NCBI RefSeq assembly: GCF_040219215.1
Contig: NZ_JAVJSX010000007.1
Coordinates: forward strand, 62,001-126,000
Reading direction: 5' to 3'
Length of the DNA stretch: 64,000 nt
Source of the DNA: Thalassobaculum_A sp040219215
Lineage (GTDB): Bacteria > Pseudomonadota > Alphaproteobacteria > Thalassobaculales > Thalassobaculaceae
The stretch's first letter is position 1, and every line of letters begins with the position of its first letter. Positions 8,332-17,229 of this stretch are shown in pieces. The notes under the pieces are model-generated. The model was not told where the DNA came from and ran no database searches. It saw nothing but the letters and a program-made list of their open reading frames with translations. Made by a program: the position numbers and the translations under genes.

Positions 8332-9218
8332 GCCGCGTTGTCCCTGGCGTAGCGCGCCACCTCGGCGTGGGTCGCGAACCAGGCGTCGCCGGTCGCCCGG
8401 ATGTGCTCGATCAGCCGCTCCAGGATCCAGATGCGCGACCGGTAGCCGATGACGTGCGGATGCATGGTCAGCAGGAACAGCCCGCCCTCCTCGTGCGCCC
8501 GGTCGAACTCGCGGCGGAACACGTCGAACACGGTGTCCGGCGCGGTGTACGGGCGCAGGCCGGAAAACCGGTGCATGTTGAAGTACACCGCGTCGTCGCG
8601 GATCCACTCGACCGGCAGCTCGACGATGCCGGTCGGCTCGCCGGCTTCCAGCAGCTCGTAGCAGTCGTCGTCGGCCATCAGCGAGGAATCGTAGAGCAGC
8701 CCCAGCTCACGCTCGATCCGCAGGGTGCTGGGACTGAAATCCCAGCTGGGCGTGCGCAGGCCGACCGGGCGGACCCCGGTGATCCGCTCCAGGGTGTCGG
8801 TGGACCGGAACATCAGGTCGCGCTCGGCCTCGTAGGGCAGCACCGAGTTCAGCTCGTGGATCCAGCCGTGGATGCCGATCTCGTGGCCCTCGGCGGCCAG
8901 CATGCGCTGTTCGTCGGGATGCAGGAGGGCGGTGACCGCCGGCACGAAGAACGTCGCCTTGATGCCGGCCTTGTCCAGCGCCGCCTTGATCCGCGGGATG
9001 CCCTTGCGAGTGCCGTACTGGCCCCAGGACATCCGGCCGATCGAGCGGCCGCCGTCCCGCAGCTCGTTGGTCTCGTGATCGGAGTCGAAGGACAGCGCCA
9101 CCGCGACCTTCTTGCCGCCCGGCCACGTCGCCGGCCGCAGCGTTCGTCCGGCGCGCACCTGGTCGACCGTGCGGCGCCAGGTTTCCTCGGGCCACTGCCA
9201 GGGTTCCGGATCGGTCAT
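8328..9218 (-). CDS. Polysaccharide deacetylase-fold hydrolase (PuuE/imidase-like)
   Basis: This 296-residue CE4 (NodB-fold) protein has no visible signal peptide, so it is probably cytoplasmic. Motif 1 reads SFDSDHET, motif 2 is GIHGWIHE (metal-binding His residues), and the late motif is TMHPHVIGYRSR. Cytoplasmic members of this type include the PuuE allantoinases and bacterial cyclic imidases, which open amide rings instead of deacetylating sugars. Its start overlaps the stop of the ABC ATPase gene by four bases, so it is the last cistron of the transporter operon. The context of imported substrate, hydantoinase and amidase-like genes favours a ring-opening role, but this is inferred. Confidence 0.8.
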   Translation of the reverse strand: MTDPEPWQWPEETWRRTVDQVRAGRTLRPATWPGGKKVAVALSFDSDHETNELRDGGRSIGRMSWGQYGTRKGIPRIKAALDKAGIKATFFVPAVTALLHPDEQRMLAAEGHEIGIHGWIHELNSVLPYEAERDLMFRSTDTLERITGVRPVGLRTPSWDFSPSTLRIERELGLLYDSSLMADDDCYELLEAGEPTGIVELPVEWIRDDAVYFNMHRFSGLRPYTAPDTVFDVFRREFDRAHEEGGLFLLTMHPHVIGYRSRIWILERLIEHIRATGDAWFATHAEVARYARDNAA

Positions 9219-10249
9219 CGGTCGTTCTCCCGAGTGGTCGTTTCGGTATTGTTTCGTTCCATCGCGCGGACGTGACAGGCGACCAGCCGGTCCGTACCGT
9301 CTGCCATCAGAGCCGGCACGTCGCGCCGGCAGGCGTCGACCGCCAGCGGGCAGCGCGGGTGGAAGGTGCAGCCGGGCGGCGGTGCCAGCGGCGACGGAAT
9401 CTCGCCGGTGATCGCGTTGAACTCGACCAGCGCGTCGTCCTCCAGAACCAGCCGCGGCACGCTGTCCAGCAAGGCGCGCGTGTACGGGTGCTTGGGGTCG
9501 CGGTAGATCTGCTCGGTGCTGCCGACCTCGACGATCCGACCGAGATACATGATCGCCACCCGGTCGGAGACATGCCTGACCACGCCCAGATCGTGGCTGA
9601 TGAACAGGCAGGTGATGCCCAGGTCGCGGCGCAGTTCCAGGAACAGGTTGATGATCTGCGCCTGGATCGACACGTCCAGCGAGGCCACCGGCTCGTCGCA
9701 GACCAGCAGGTCGGGCTGCATCGCCAGCGCCCGGGCGATGGCGACCCGTTGGCGCTGGCCGCCGGAGAACTGGTGCGGGTAACGGCCCGCGAACTCCGGC
9801 TCAAGGCCGACGCGCTGCAGCCAACCGCGCACGTAGTCGACCGCGTTCGCCTTGGTGACCAGGCCGTGGGCGATCGGCCCCTCGGCCACGGTGTCGCCGA
9901 TCCGCATGCGCGGGTCGAGCGAGGCGAACGGGTCCTGGAACACCGTCTGCACCCGGGTGGTGACCTTGCGGCCGTTCTGCAGCACCGGCTCGCCGTCGAT
10001 CGTCACCGTGCCGGCCGTCGGCGGCAGGATCCCGGCGACGATCCGGCCCAGGGTCGACTTGCCGCAGCCGGACTCACCGACCAGTCCCAGGGTTTCGCCG
10101 GGATTGATCGTCAGGCTGACCTCGGTCACCGCCCGCACCGGCCGGTCCTCCACCGTGGCGCCGAAGCGCGCCGCGATGCGGTCGCCCAGGGTCAGGCGCG
10201 GATCGAACCGCTTGCTGATGCCGTCGAGGGTGAGGAACGCCGTGCTCAT
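9215..10249 (-). CDS. Dipeptide/oligopeptide-type ABC transporter ATP-binding protein (DppF-like)
   Basis: This 344-residue ATPase has Walker A GESGCGKST, the signature FSGGQRQRVAIARAL and Walker B LLVCDEP. A C-terminal oligopeptide-transporter extension carries GCTFHPRCPLAVDAC. I placed the start at ATG 10249 (MSTAFLTLDGISKRFD), where it overlaps the dppD-like stop by four bases; an upstream in-frame extension lies inside that gene and is not conserved in character. It forms the nucleotide-binding pair with the next gene upstream and energises uptake through the two permeases. Confidence 0.92.
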   Translation of the reverse strand: MSTAFLTLDGISKRFDPRLTLGDRIAARFGATVEDRPVRAVTEVSLTINPGETLGLVGESGCGKSTLGRIVAGILPPTAGTVTIDGEPVLQNGRKVTTRVQTVFQDPFASLDPRMRIGDTVAEGPIAHGLVTKANAVDYVRGWLQRVGLEPEFAGRYPHQFSGGQRQRVAIARALAMQPDLLVCDEPVASLDVSIQAQIINLFLELRRDLGITCLFISHDLGVVRHVSDRVAIMYLGRIVEVGSTEQIYRDPKHPYTRALLDSVPRLVLEDDALVEFNAITGEIPSPLAPPPGCTFHPRCPLAVDACRRDVPALMADGTDRLVACHVRAMERNNTETTTRENDR

Positions 10250-11217
10250 GCCGCGCGCTCCAGCGGGTGATGGCAACGGAAGGCCCGCACCGCGTCGACG
10301 CTGTGCTCGGGATCCACCACGCATCGTTCGCTCGCCCGCACGCAGCGCGGCGCGAACGGACAGCCTGGCGGCAGCGCCAGCAGCGACGGGGTGTTGCCGG
10401 GCACCTGCCGCAGTTCCTGCCCGGGCCGCGCGGTGGCCGGCAACGAGTCCAGAAGGCCGCGGGTATAGGGATGCCGCGGATCGCGCAGCACGGTCGAGGT
10501 CGGCCCCTCCTCCACCAGACGGCCGGCGTACATCACCATGATGCGCTCGGCGACGCTGGAGACGGTGGCCAGGTCGTGGCTGATCCAGACAAGCGCGGTG
10601 CCGCTCTCACGCGACAGCTCGCGCATCTCATGGAGGATCTGGGCCTGGATCGAGACGTCCAGTGCGGTGGTCGGCTCGTCGGCGACGATCAGGCCAGGGC
10701 TGTGGGTCATGGCGATGGCGATCGCCACCCTCTGGCGCATACCGCCGGAGAATTCGTGCGGGTAGGCGTCCAGCCGGGCGGCGGCGTCCGGAATGCCGAC
10801 CCGGGTCAGCACGCTCGCCGCCCTTTCGCGTGCCGCGACGCCGGTAACCTTCTCATGGGCGCGGATCGCCAGGGTCATCTGGGCGCCGACCGTCAGCACC
10901 GGGTTCAGGGTCATCATCGGATCCTGGAACACCATGGCGATCTGCCGACCGCGCAACCGGCGCAGCTCGTCCAGCGGCATGCCGACCAGTTCCTCGCCGT
11001 CGAGCCGGATCGAGCCGCCGACGATCCGGCCGGGCGGATCGACCAGGCCGAGCAGCGAGAAGCCGGTAACCGACTTGCCGGACCCGCTCTCGCCGACCAG
11101 CCCCAGGACCTGGCCGCGCTCCAGGGTGAAAGACACGCCGTCGACGGCTTTCACCACGCCAGCGCGGGTGAAGAAATGCGTGCGCAGGTCGCGAACTTCG
11201 AGAAGCGGTGCACTCAT
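10246..11217 (-). CDS. Dipeptide/oligopeptide-type ABC transporter ATP-binding protein (DppD-like)
   Basis: This 323-residue ATPase has Walker A GESGSGKS, signature FSGGMRQRVAIAIAM and Walker B LIVADEPTTALD. The C-terminal oligopeptide extension contains GCPFAPRCVRASERC. The start at ATG 11217 (MSAPLLEVRDLRTHFF) overlaps the permease stop by four bases. A longer reading frame runs upstream inside the permease gene and is rejected. With the DppF-like partner it forms the ATPase heterodimer typical of peptide and opine importers. Confidence 0.92.
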   Translation of the reverse strand: MSAPLLEVRDLRTHFFTRAGVVKAVDGVSFTLERGQVLGLVGESGSGKSVTGFSLLGLVDPPGRIVGGSIRLDGEELVGMPLDELRRLRGRQIAMVFQDPMMTLNPVLTVGAQMTLAIRAHEKVTGVAARERAASVLTRVGIPDAAARLDAYPHEFSGGMRQRVAIAIAMTHSPGLIVADEPTTALDVSIQAQILHEMRELSRESGTALVWISHDLATVSSVAERIMVMYAGRLVEEGPTSTVLRDPRHPYTRGLLDSLPATARPGQELRQVPGNTPSLLALPPGCPFAPRCVRASERCVVDPEHSVDAVRAFRCHHPLERAA

Positions 11218-12095
11218 CGCCGGAGCCTCGGGTTCAGCTGGTCGCGGATCTGATCGCCGACCAGATTGATGGCGACGATCAGGACGATCAGCGCGATGCC
11301 GGGATAGACCGAGATCCAGTAGCGACCGCTCATCATGTAGACGAAACCGTTGGAGATCAGCATGCCCAGGGACGGCTCGGTCACCGGCAGGCCGAGGCCG
11401 AGGAACGACAGGGTGGCCTCCAGTGAGATCGAGTTGGCGATCTGCACGGTCGCCACGACGATCAGCGGCGGCATGCAGTTCGGCAGCAGGTGCCGGAAGA
11501 TCACCCGGGCGCGGGACAGCGGCGTGGCGGTGGCGGCCTCGATGTAGTCCTTGCGGCGCTCCGACGTGGCCGCACCATAGGCGGTACGCGCGAAATAGGC
11601 GTACTGTGCGGCGACCAGCGCGGTCACCAGCTGGGCCTTGCCCTGGCCCAGCAGGGCCACCAGGACCAGCGCCAGCAGGATCGCCGGAAACGACAGCTGC
11701 AGGTCGACGATCCGCATGATCAGGGTTTCGACGAGACCGCCGGCGTAGGCCGCGACCACGCCGAGCGACGCGCCGACCGCCAGGGCGACGCACCCGGCCA
11801 TGAACCCGATCTGCACCGAGATCTGCAGTCCGTAAAGGATCGCGGACAGCAGGTCGCGGCCCTGGGCATCGGTACCCAGCAGGTGAACGTAGCCGCCGGT
11901 GCCGGTATGGCCGGGCGGGCGCCGGGCGTCGAGCAGCGATAGCCCGCCGAGGTCGTAGGGGTTCTGCGGGGCGATCCACGGAGCGCCGACCGCCAGCACG
12001 ACGATCGCGACCACGACCACCAGCGCGACCACCGCCACGCGATTGTCGCGGAACTCGACCCAGAACCGGCCCAGCGGAGTGGCTGCCTGGGTCAT
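11214..12095 (-). CDS. ABC transporter permease (DppC-like)
   Basis: This 293-residue inner-membrane permease has a hydrophobic segment at about residues 22-43, an HLLGTDAQGRDLLS stretch typical of DppC/OppC, and an EAA-type loop (EAATATPLSRARVIFRHLLP) that contacts the ATPases. About six membrane segments are expected. It lies between the DppB-like and DppD-like genes with four-base overlaps on both sides. It forms the translocation channel together with the DppB-like permease. Confidence 0.92.
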   Translation of the reverse strand: MTQAATPLGRFWVEFRDNRVAVVALVVVVAIVVLAVGAPWIAPQNPYDLGGLSLLDARRPPGHTGTGGYVHLLGTDAQGRDLLSAILYGLQISVQIGFMAGCVALAVGASLGVVAAYAGGLVETLIMRIVDLQLSFPAILLALVLVALLGQGKAQLVTALVAAQYAYFARTAYGAATSERRKDYIEAATATPLSRARVIFRHLLPNCMPPLIVVATVQIANSISLEATLSFLGLGLPVTEPSLGMLISNGFVYMMSGRYWISVYPGIALIVLIVAINLVGDQIRDQLNPRLRR

Positions 12096-13066
12096 GCGGC
12101 ACCTCTGCGGGCGACCCGCGGATCGAGCACCGCGTAGGCGAGATCGATCAGCAGGTTGATGGTGACGAACAGCAGGGCCACCAAGATCAGGTAGGCGACC
12201 ATCACCGGCCGGTCGAGGCTGGTGATCGAGTCGATGATCAGCTTGCCGACGCCCGGCCAGGAGAAAATCGTCTCGGTCACCACTGCGAACGCCAGGGTCG
12301 AGCCGAGCTCAAGGCCGAACACCGTGACGATCGGCACCGAGATCAGCTTCAGGACGTGGCGCAGCACGATGGTGCGCTCGGCCAGTCCGGCTGCACGCGC
12401 GAACTTGATGGTGTCGGTCAGCATGACCTCGCGGGTGCCGGCGCGCGCCAGGCGGATCATCATCGCCAGCTTGAACAGCGCCAGGTTGACCGCCGGCAGC
12501 AGCAGGTGGGACAGGCCCTCCAGGCTGAAAATGCTCCATTCCACACCAAACACCACGTCGACCGGGCCGCGCCCTCCGGCCGGCAGCCAGCCGAGCCAGA
12601 CCGCGAAGGTCAGGATCAGGATCAGCCCGACCCAGAAGGTCGGAACCGAGAAGCCGAGGATGGAGACCCCCATGATGGTCTTCGACGACAGCGAGTCGGG
12701 CCGATAGCCGGCCCAGATGCCCAGCGGCACGCCGATCACCGCCGCTCCGATGACTGCCGCCAGGGTCAGTTCCAGGGTCGCGGGCAGACGGCTGGCGATC
12801 AGGTCCAGTACCGGGATGGCGTAGACGAACGAGCGGCCGAAATCGCCCTGCGCCACGTTCCCGAGGAAGATCAGGTATTGCCGCCACAGCGGCAGGTCCA
12901 GCCCGAACCGGGCGATGATCAGCTCCCGCACATCCTGCGGCGCGTCCAGCGGGATCAGCACGTCCATCGGGTTGCCGATGGCATACACCCCGACGAACAC
13001 GATCACCGACATGGCGAACATGACAACGACGGCCTGCAGGCAGCGTTGAATGATGAAGCCGGACAT
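12092..13066 (-). CDS. ABC transporter permease (DppB-like)
   Basis: This 324-residue permease begins with a membrane segment near residues 9-31 and has DPRVARRGAA at its C-terminus, both usual for the DppB/OppB family. An EAA-type loop is visible around ARAAGLAERTIVLRHVLKL. It overlaps the DppC-like gene by four bases. Between it and the binding-protein gene lies a strong GC stem-loop (13109-13134). Such a stem-loop would let the binding protein be made in excess over the membrane parts. Confidence 0.92.
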   Translation of the reverse strand: MSGFIIQRCLQAVVVMFAMSVIVFVGVYAIGNPMDVLIPLDAPQDVRELIIARFGLDLPLWRQYLIFLGNVAQGDFGRSFVYAIPVLDLIASRLPATLELTLAAVIGAAVIGVPLGIWAGYRPDSLSSKTIMGVSILGFSVPTFWVGLILILTFAVWLGWLPAGGRGPVDVVFGVEWSIFSLEGLSHLLLPAVNLALFKLAMMIRLARAGTREVMLTDTIKFARAAGLAERTIVLRHVLKLISVPIVTVFGLELGSTLAFAVVTETIFSWPGVGKLIIDSITSLDRPVMVAYLILVALLFVTINLLIDLAYAVLDPRVARRGAA

Positions 13067-13108
13067 TGCCCGGGCAGCCTCCGCTCATACGATTGGTCGC
13101 AACGCGAT

Positions 13109-13134
13109 GGGCCGGGCGATTGCTCGCCCGGCCC
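13109..13134 (-). promoter_or_regulatory. Intercistronic stem-loop between binding protein and permease genes
   Basis: An 11-bp perfect inverted repeat (GGGCCGGGCGA / TCGCCCGGCCC) with a four-base loop lies between the substrate-binding-protein gene and the first permease gene. No U-run follows it on the minus strand, so it looks more like an mRNA-stabilising or attenuating hairpin than a full terminator. Confidence 0.65.
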
Positions 13135-13158
13135 GCCGCTGGGGTCAGATCCGCCGGA

Positions 13159-14748
13159 TCACGTCGCCGGCTTGATGAAGAACGCCAGCGTGTCCTCGTC
13201 GGTCCGCGGGGTCATCTTCAGCTTGCCCTTGTCGGCCGCCCACACGGTCTGCAGGGTGACGATCGAGATGTAGGCGCGATCGGCCATGATCAGGTCCATC
13301 GCCTGCTCGTACAGCGCCTTGCGCTTCGGCGCGTCCAGTTCCCGCCCGGCGGCCTGCAGCAGTTCGTCGACCTTCGGGTTGCTGTACTCGATCCGGTTGA
13401 AGGCCCCCAGCTTCAGCTCGGCGTTCGGCGAGTGCGCCATCGAGCCGAGCGTGTAGGACGCTTCTCCGGTGAGCGTGCCCCAGCCGTTCATGAAGATCGA
13501 GTATTCCTTCTTCGCCTGGGCGGGGAAGTAGACCGACCGCGAAATGGCGTTGACGTTGGTCTTGACGCCGATCTGCGCGAACATCTGGCCGAGGCCCTGG
13601 CAGATCGCGCCGTCGCCCGGCAACCGGTCGCTGGTGCAGTACAGGTCCATCATGAAGCCGTTCGGATAGCCGGCTTCGGCCAGCAGCGCCTTGCCGCGCT
13701 TCGGATCGGGCGAGCGTTCCGGAACCTTCGCGCTCCAGCCGAAGAAGCCTTTCGGCATCAGCTGGTTGTTCGGCGTTCCGAGGCCCTCGAGAACCACCTC
13801 GACCATCGTCTGGCGATCGATGGCGAGATCGAGTGCCTCACGCACCTTGGGATCGCGCAGCGGGTTCTTGGCCAGCGGCTTGCCGTCGAGGTCGTAGACC
13901 TTCGGCGTGCTCTCGCGCTGGTCGAGCTGCAGGTTCATCACGTAGACGCTGTCGGCCAGGAAGGTGTCGGTCTTCGGGTCGCGCTTCAGCGCCTGCCAGT
14001 CGGCCGATGAGACGTAGTTGATCAGGTCGACCTGGCCGGCCTTCAGGGCCGCCAGCCGCGAGGAATCGTTCGGCATCTCCTTGCGCACGACCTTGGCCCA
14101 CGGGCCCTTGCCGCGCCAGTAGCCGTCGAACCGCTCCAGCACGAGATCGCCCTTCGGCTACCAGGACACGAACTTGTAGGGGCCGGTGCCGATCGCCGCC
14201 TTGCCGGAGTTGAAGCCGCCGGCCGCGGTCTCCTTGGTCGAGTAGTCGGCCGCCGCCTTGTGCGAGACGATGAACAGGCGCACGAAATCGTTCGGCAGGG
14301 TCGCTGCCGGGCCATCGGTCTTCAGGTGCACGGTGTGGGGGTCGACGATCACGACTTCCTTCACCCGCCGCACATAGATCAGCAGCGTCGTCGGACCGGT
14401 CACCACCGGGATCCGCTCGATCGAGAACTTCACGTCCTCGGCGGTGAAATCGGAGCCGTCGTGGAACTTCACGCCCTTGCGGAGCTTGAACTCCCAGGTG
14501 GTGTCGTCCAACGGCTTCCAGGATTCAGCCAGCCCCGGCTCGATCTGCAGGTCGTCGCCCGACCAGACCAGGGTGTCGAAGACATGCTTCATGGCGTCGG
14601 CGTGCACGCCGAGCGCCGAATAGTGCGGGTCCATGGATTCCGGCCCGCCGCGCACACCCACGGTGAGCGTCTGCGCCGAAGCCCCGGCTGCGGCCACGCC
14701 GAGCCCGAGGGCTATGGCGCTGACCTGGAGCAATTTTGCGAATTTCAT
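13159..14748 (-). pseudogene. Peptide-type ABC transporter substrate-binding protein, interrupted by an in-frame amber codon
   Basis: The frame starts at ATG 14748 with a GAGGAGG ribosome-binding site. It encodes a signal peptide (MKFAKLLQVSAIALGLGVAA) and an SBP family 5 protein of dipeptide/nickel type, with ESMDPHYSALGVHADAM and GPYKFVSW. At 14158-14160 codon 197 is TAG. The frame then continues without shift as PKGDLVLERFDGYW to a normal end at 13159, giving 529 codons before the stop. Both halves look well conserved, so this is a single point change, a readthrough site or a sequence error. As written, the periplasmic receptor would be truncated in its first lobe and not work. Two separate proteins are unlikely. 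Confidence 0.85.
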
Positions 14749-14834
14749 CCTCTGCCTCCTCGTCGTTGTCCTTGAAGGTCCGACGCCCCCGGCGGCGGCT
14801 CTCCGCGCTCCGGCCGGCGGATCGACCTGGAGCA

Positions 14835-14915
14835 CCAAAGCTTCCATTTGGAACTTGTTTTTGACAGATTGAGAGGCGAGAATTTCCCAGCCAAGTTCGA
14901 TTTGGAACTAATTGG
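14835..14915. promoter_or_regulatory. Paired operator-like repeats in the marR/transporter divergent promoter
   Basis: ATTTGGAACT occurs twice in direct orientation, at 14846-14855 and 14900-14909, exactly 54 bp apart. The second copy is the right half of a palindrome AGTTC-N6-GAACT (14894-14909) ending just before the MarR start. The first has a weaker palindromic partner (AAGCTTC). A TTGACA hexamer at 14861-14866 lies between them. The layout suits a MarR-type regulator controlling itself and the transporter operon. Confidence 0.6.
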
Positions 14916-14921
14916 TCATTC

Positions 14922-15497
14922 ATGGCACGCCCCAATCACGTTTCCGGGAGGGACGACAACGTCCTTCCGATGTCGATCCCGCGCGGCACCACCGGGCTGG
15001 AAGCGCTCACCGAGGCCAAGCTGTGGCGGAACCCGTGCTGGTTCGCGTTCCGGTTCAACCACATCGCGCTGCGCTACAACTCACCGCTCTACGGCTGGAT
15101 CAAGAAACAGACCGGGTTGAGCCGGCCGGAGTTCGTGGTGATCTACTCGCTCGGCCTGTTCGACGGTGCCCTGGCCCGCGACATCGCGATCTCCTCGGGC
15201 TTCCCGAAAAACACTCTGAGCCGGGCGATCGAGAAACTGGTCAGCCTCAGCCTGATCGAGAAGCGCGCGGACGCCGCCGACCGCCGCAACCAGACGCTGC
15301 ACCTGCTGCCCGCGGGCCGGAAGATGTTCGACGATACCCTACCGCAGTTCGTTCTGTTTGAGGAACGAATGCTGCAGACCCTGTCGCCGGCCGAACGCGA
15401 CACCCTGTCCAACCTGCTCGCCAAGATCGTTCTCGATACCCCCAACTGGGCGGACGAGATCGAGGACGACGCCCTTACCGGGAAGGATTCCGCCTGA
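14922..15497 (+). CDS. MarR family transcriptional regulator
   Basis: This 191-residue winged-helix protein has the recognition region SGFPKNTLSRAIEKLVSLSLIEKRADAADRR, split across about residues 90-120, with the DxR beta-wing typical of MarR proteins. I kept ATG 14922; an alternative ATG at 14970 has a better GGGAGG upstream and would remove 16 poorly conserved residues. It diverges from the transporter operon and overlaps the creatininase-like gene by one base (TGATG). Local control of both arms of the island is the natural inference, supported by the repeated sites just upstream. Confidence 0.85.
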   Translation: MARPNHVSGRDDNVLPMSIPRGTTGLEALTEAKLWRNPCWFAFRFNHIALRYNSPLYGWIKKQTGLSRPEFVVIYSLGLFDGALARDIAISSGFPKNTLSRAIEKLVSLSLIEKRADAADRRNQTLHLLPAGRKMFDDTLPQFVLFEERMLQTLSPAERDTLSNLLAKIVLDTPNWADEIEDDALTGKDSA

Positions 15498-16207
15498 TGC
15501 GCATTGCCGACATGAACTGGATGCAGGTCGAGCGGTACCTGAAGGACGACGACCGCTGCGTCCTGCCGATCGGCTCGACCGAGCAGCACGCCCAGCTGTC
15601 CCTGTGCGTCGACATGATCCTGGCCGAGAAGGTGGCGGTCGACGCAGCGGAACCGCTGGGCGTGCCGGTCTACCCGGCGATCCCGTTCGGCATCGCGCCG
15701 TATTTCGGCGCGTTCCCGGGATCGGTCACCCTGCGGGTCGAGACCCTGCTCGCCGTGGCGCGCGACCTAGTGGCGTCGTTCCGGCGCAGTGGCTTCCGCC
15801 GGGTACTGCTGGTCAACGGCCACGGCGGCAACCAGCCGGTCGCCGCCCTCGCCCAGGAACTGATGGCCGAATGGCCGGAAATGTCGATCCGCTGGCACCA
15901 GTGGTGGAACGCGCCGCGCACCTGGGCGGAAGTCCAGCGCATCGACAAGGTCGGCAGCCACGCCAGCTGGATGGAGAACTTTCCCTGGACCCGGCTGCCC
16001 CACGCACCCGCACCCGACGGCGCCAAGCCGATGGTCGACACCGGCCTGCTGAAGGCCTGCGGGCCGGACGCCGCCCGCCAGTTGCTGGGCGACGGCAATT
16101 TCGGCGGCGACTGGCAGAAGCCTGACCCGGACATGCTGGCGCTGTGGAAGATCGGCGTCGAGGAAACCCGCGAGGCACTGGAGGGACCATGGCCGATCCG
16201 ATCCTGA
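15497..16207 (+). CDS. Creatininase family amidohydrolase-like protein
   Basis: This 236-residue protein of the creatininase superfamily shows LPIGSTEQHAQLSLCVDM (metal-binding Glu, His and Asp) and VNGHGGNQPV. In the family these bind two divalent metals for hydrolysis of a cyclic or linear amide, such as creatinine, 3-dehydro-scyllo-inosose products or mycofactocin precursors. Creatininase itself is somewhat longer (about 260). The gene is translationally coupled to marR and overlaps the ketopantoate-reductase-like gene by 19 bases. The substrate is not known; the neighbourhood of hydantoinase and imidase-like genes fits cyclic amide chemistry. Confidence 0.8.
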   Translation: MRIADMNWMQVERYLKDDDRCVLPIGSTEQHAQLSLCVDMILAEKVAVDAAEPLGVPVYPAIPFGIAPYFGAFPGSVTLRVETLLAVARDLVASFRRSGFRRVLLVNGHGGNQPVAALAQELMAEWPEMSIRWHQWWNAPRTWAEVQRIDKVGSHASWMENFPWTRLPHAPAPDGAKPMVDTGLLKACGPDAARQLLGDGNFGGDWQKPDPDMLALWKIGVEETREALEGPWPIRS

Positions 16208-17229
16208 TCTGGGGTGCCGGCGCCATCGGTGGCACGCTCGGCGCGTACTGGGGGCGGGCCGGTATCGACGTGTTGATGGTCGACATCGTGCCCGAGCATG
16301 TCGAGGCCTGCCGGACCACCGGCCTGACGATCGAGGGGCCGATCGACGAGTTCACCCAGGTGGTCCCGTCGGTGACGCCCGACCAGCTGACCGGCACCTA
16401 CTCCCGGATCGTGCTGGCGGTGAAGGCCCACCACACCGCCGAAGCGGTCGACCGGCTGGCGCCGCATCTGGCCGAGGACGGCTTCGTTCTGTCGGCGCAG
16501 AACGGCCTGAACGAGATCATCATCGCCCGGCGGGTCGGCGAGGCGCGCACCATGGGCTGCTTCGTGAACTTCGGCGCCGACTGGCATGGGCCGGGTCGGA
16601 TCCTGTACGGCAACCGCGGGGCCTGCGTGGTCGGCGAGGTCGACCGGACGATCGGCGAGCGCACCCGCGCCATGCACCAACTGATGCAGGTGTTCGAGCC
16701 GGACGCCGAGCTGACCGACGACATCTGGTCCTACCTGTGGGGCAAACTCGGCTACGGCGCGATGCTGTTCGGCACCGCGCTGACCAACGACTCGATGTCG
16801 GCCAACTTCGCCGATCCGGCCCGCACGCCGGCCTGGATCCGGCTGGGCCGGGAGGTGATGGCGGTCGCGGTGGCCAAGGGTGTGAAGCCGCGGGGATTCT
16901 CCGGATTCGATCCGGAAGCCTTCCTGCCGGGTGCGTCGGAAGATGCCGCGCGTGCCTGCATCGCCGCGCTGGCCGACTATACCAGCCGGACCGCCAAGAC
17001 CCATTCCGGGGTGTGGCGCGACCTGGCGGTGCGCAAGCGCCGCACCGAGGTCGACGTGCAGATCGCCATCATTGCCGAGATCGCCGCCGAGGTCGGGGTC
17101 GACGTCCCCGGCATCCGCACCCTGGTCGGCCTTGTCCATGACGTGGAAGAAGGCCGGCGTCCGCTTTCCGGTGAAACCCTCCAGATCCTGGTCGACACAT
17201 GCAACTCCGCTTCGACGGCCGCGTCGTAA
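16189..17229 (+). CDS. Ketopantoate reductase (PanE/ApbA) family protein
   Basis: This 346-residue NAD(P)-dependent reductase starts ADPILIWGAGAIGGTLGAYW, a Rossmann GxGxxG motif, followed by VLAVKAHHT and QNGLNE, which match the PanE/ApbA fold. ATG 16189 has GGAGGGA just upstream and lies inside the end of the creatininase-like gene. Family members reduce 2-keto acids to 2-hydroxy acids. A dedicated role in the catabolic operon is more likely than pantothenate synthesis, because the protein is longer than usual PanE (about 300) and is embedded in this operon. Confidence 0.82.
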   Translation: MADPILIWGAGAIGGTLGAYWGRAGIDVLMVDIVPEHVEACRTTGLTIEGPIDEFTQVVPSVTPDQLTGTYSRIVLAVKAHHTAEAVDRLAPHLAEDGFVLSAQNGLNEIIIARRVGEARTMGCFVNFGADWHGPGRILYGNRGACVVGEVDRTIGERTRAMHQLMQVFEPDAELTDDIWSYLWGKLGYGAMLFGTALTNDSMSANFADPARTPAWIRLGREVMAVAVAKGVKPRGFSGFDPEAFLPGASEDAARACIAALADYTSRTAKTHSGVWRDLAVRKRRTEVDVQIAIIAEIAAEVGVDVPGIRTLVGLVHDVEEGRRPLSGETLQILVDTCNSASTAAS

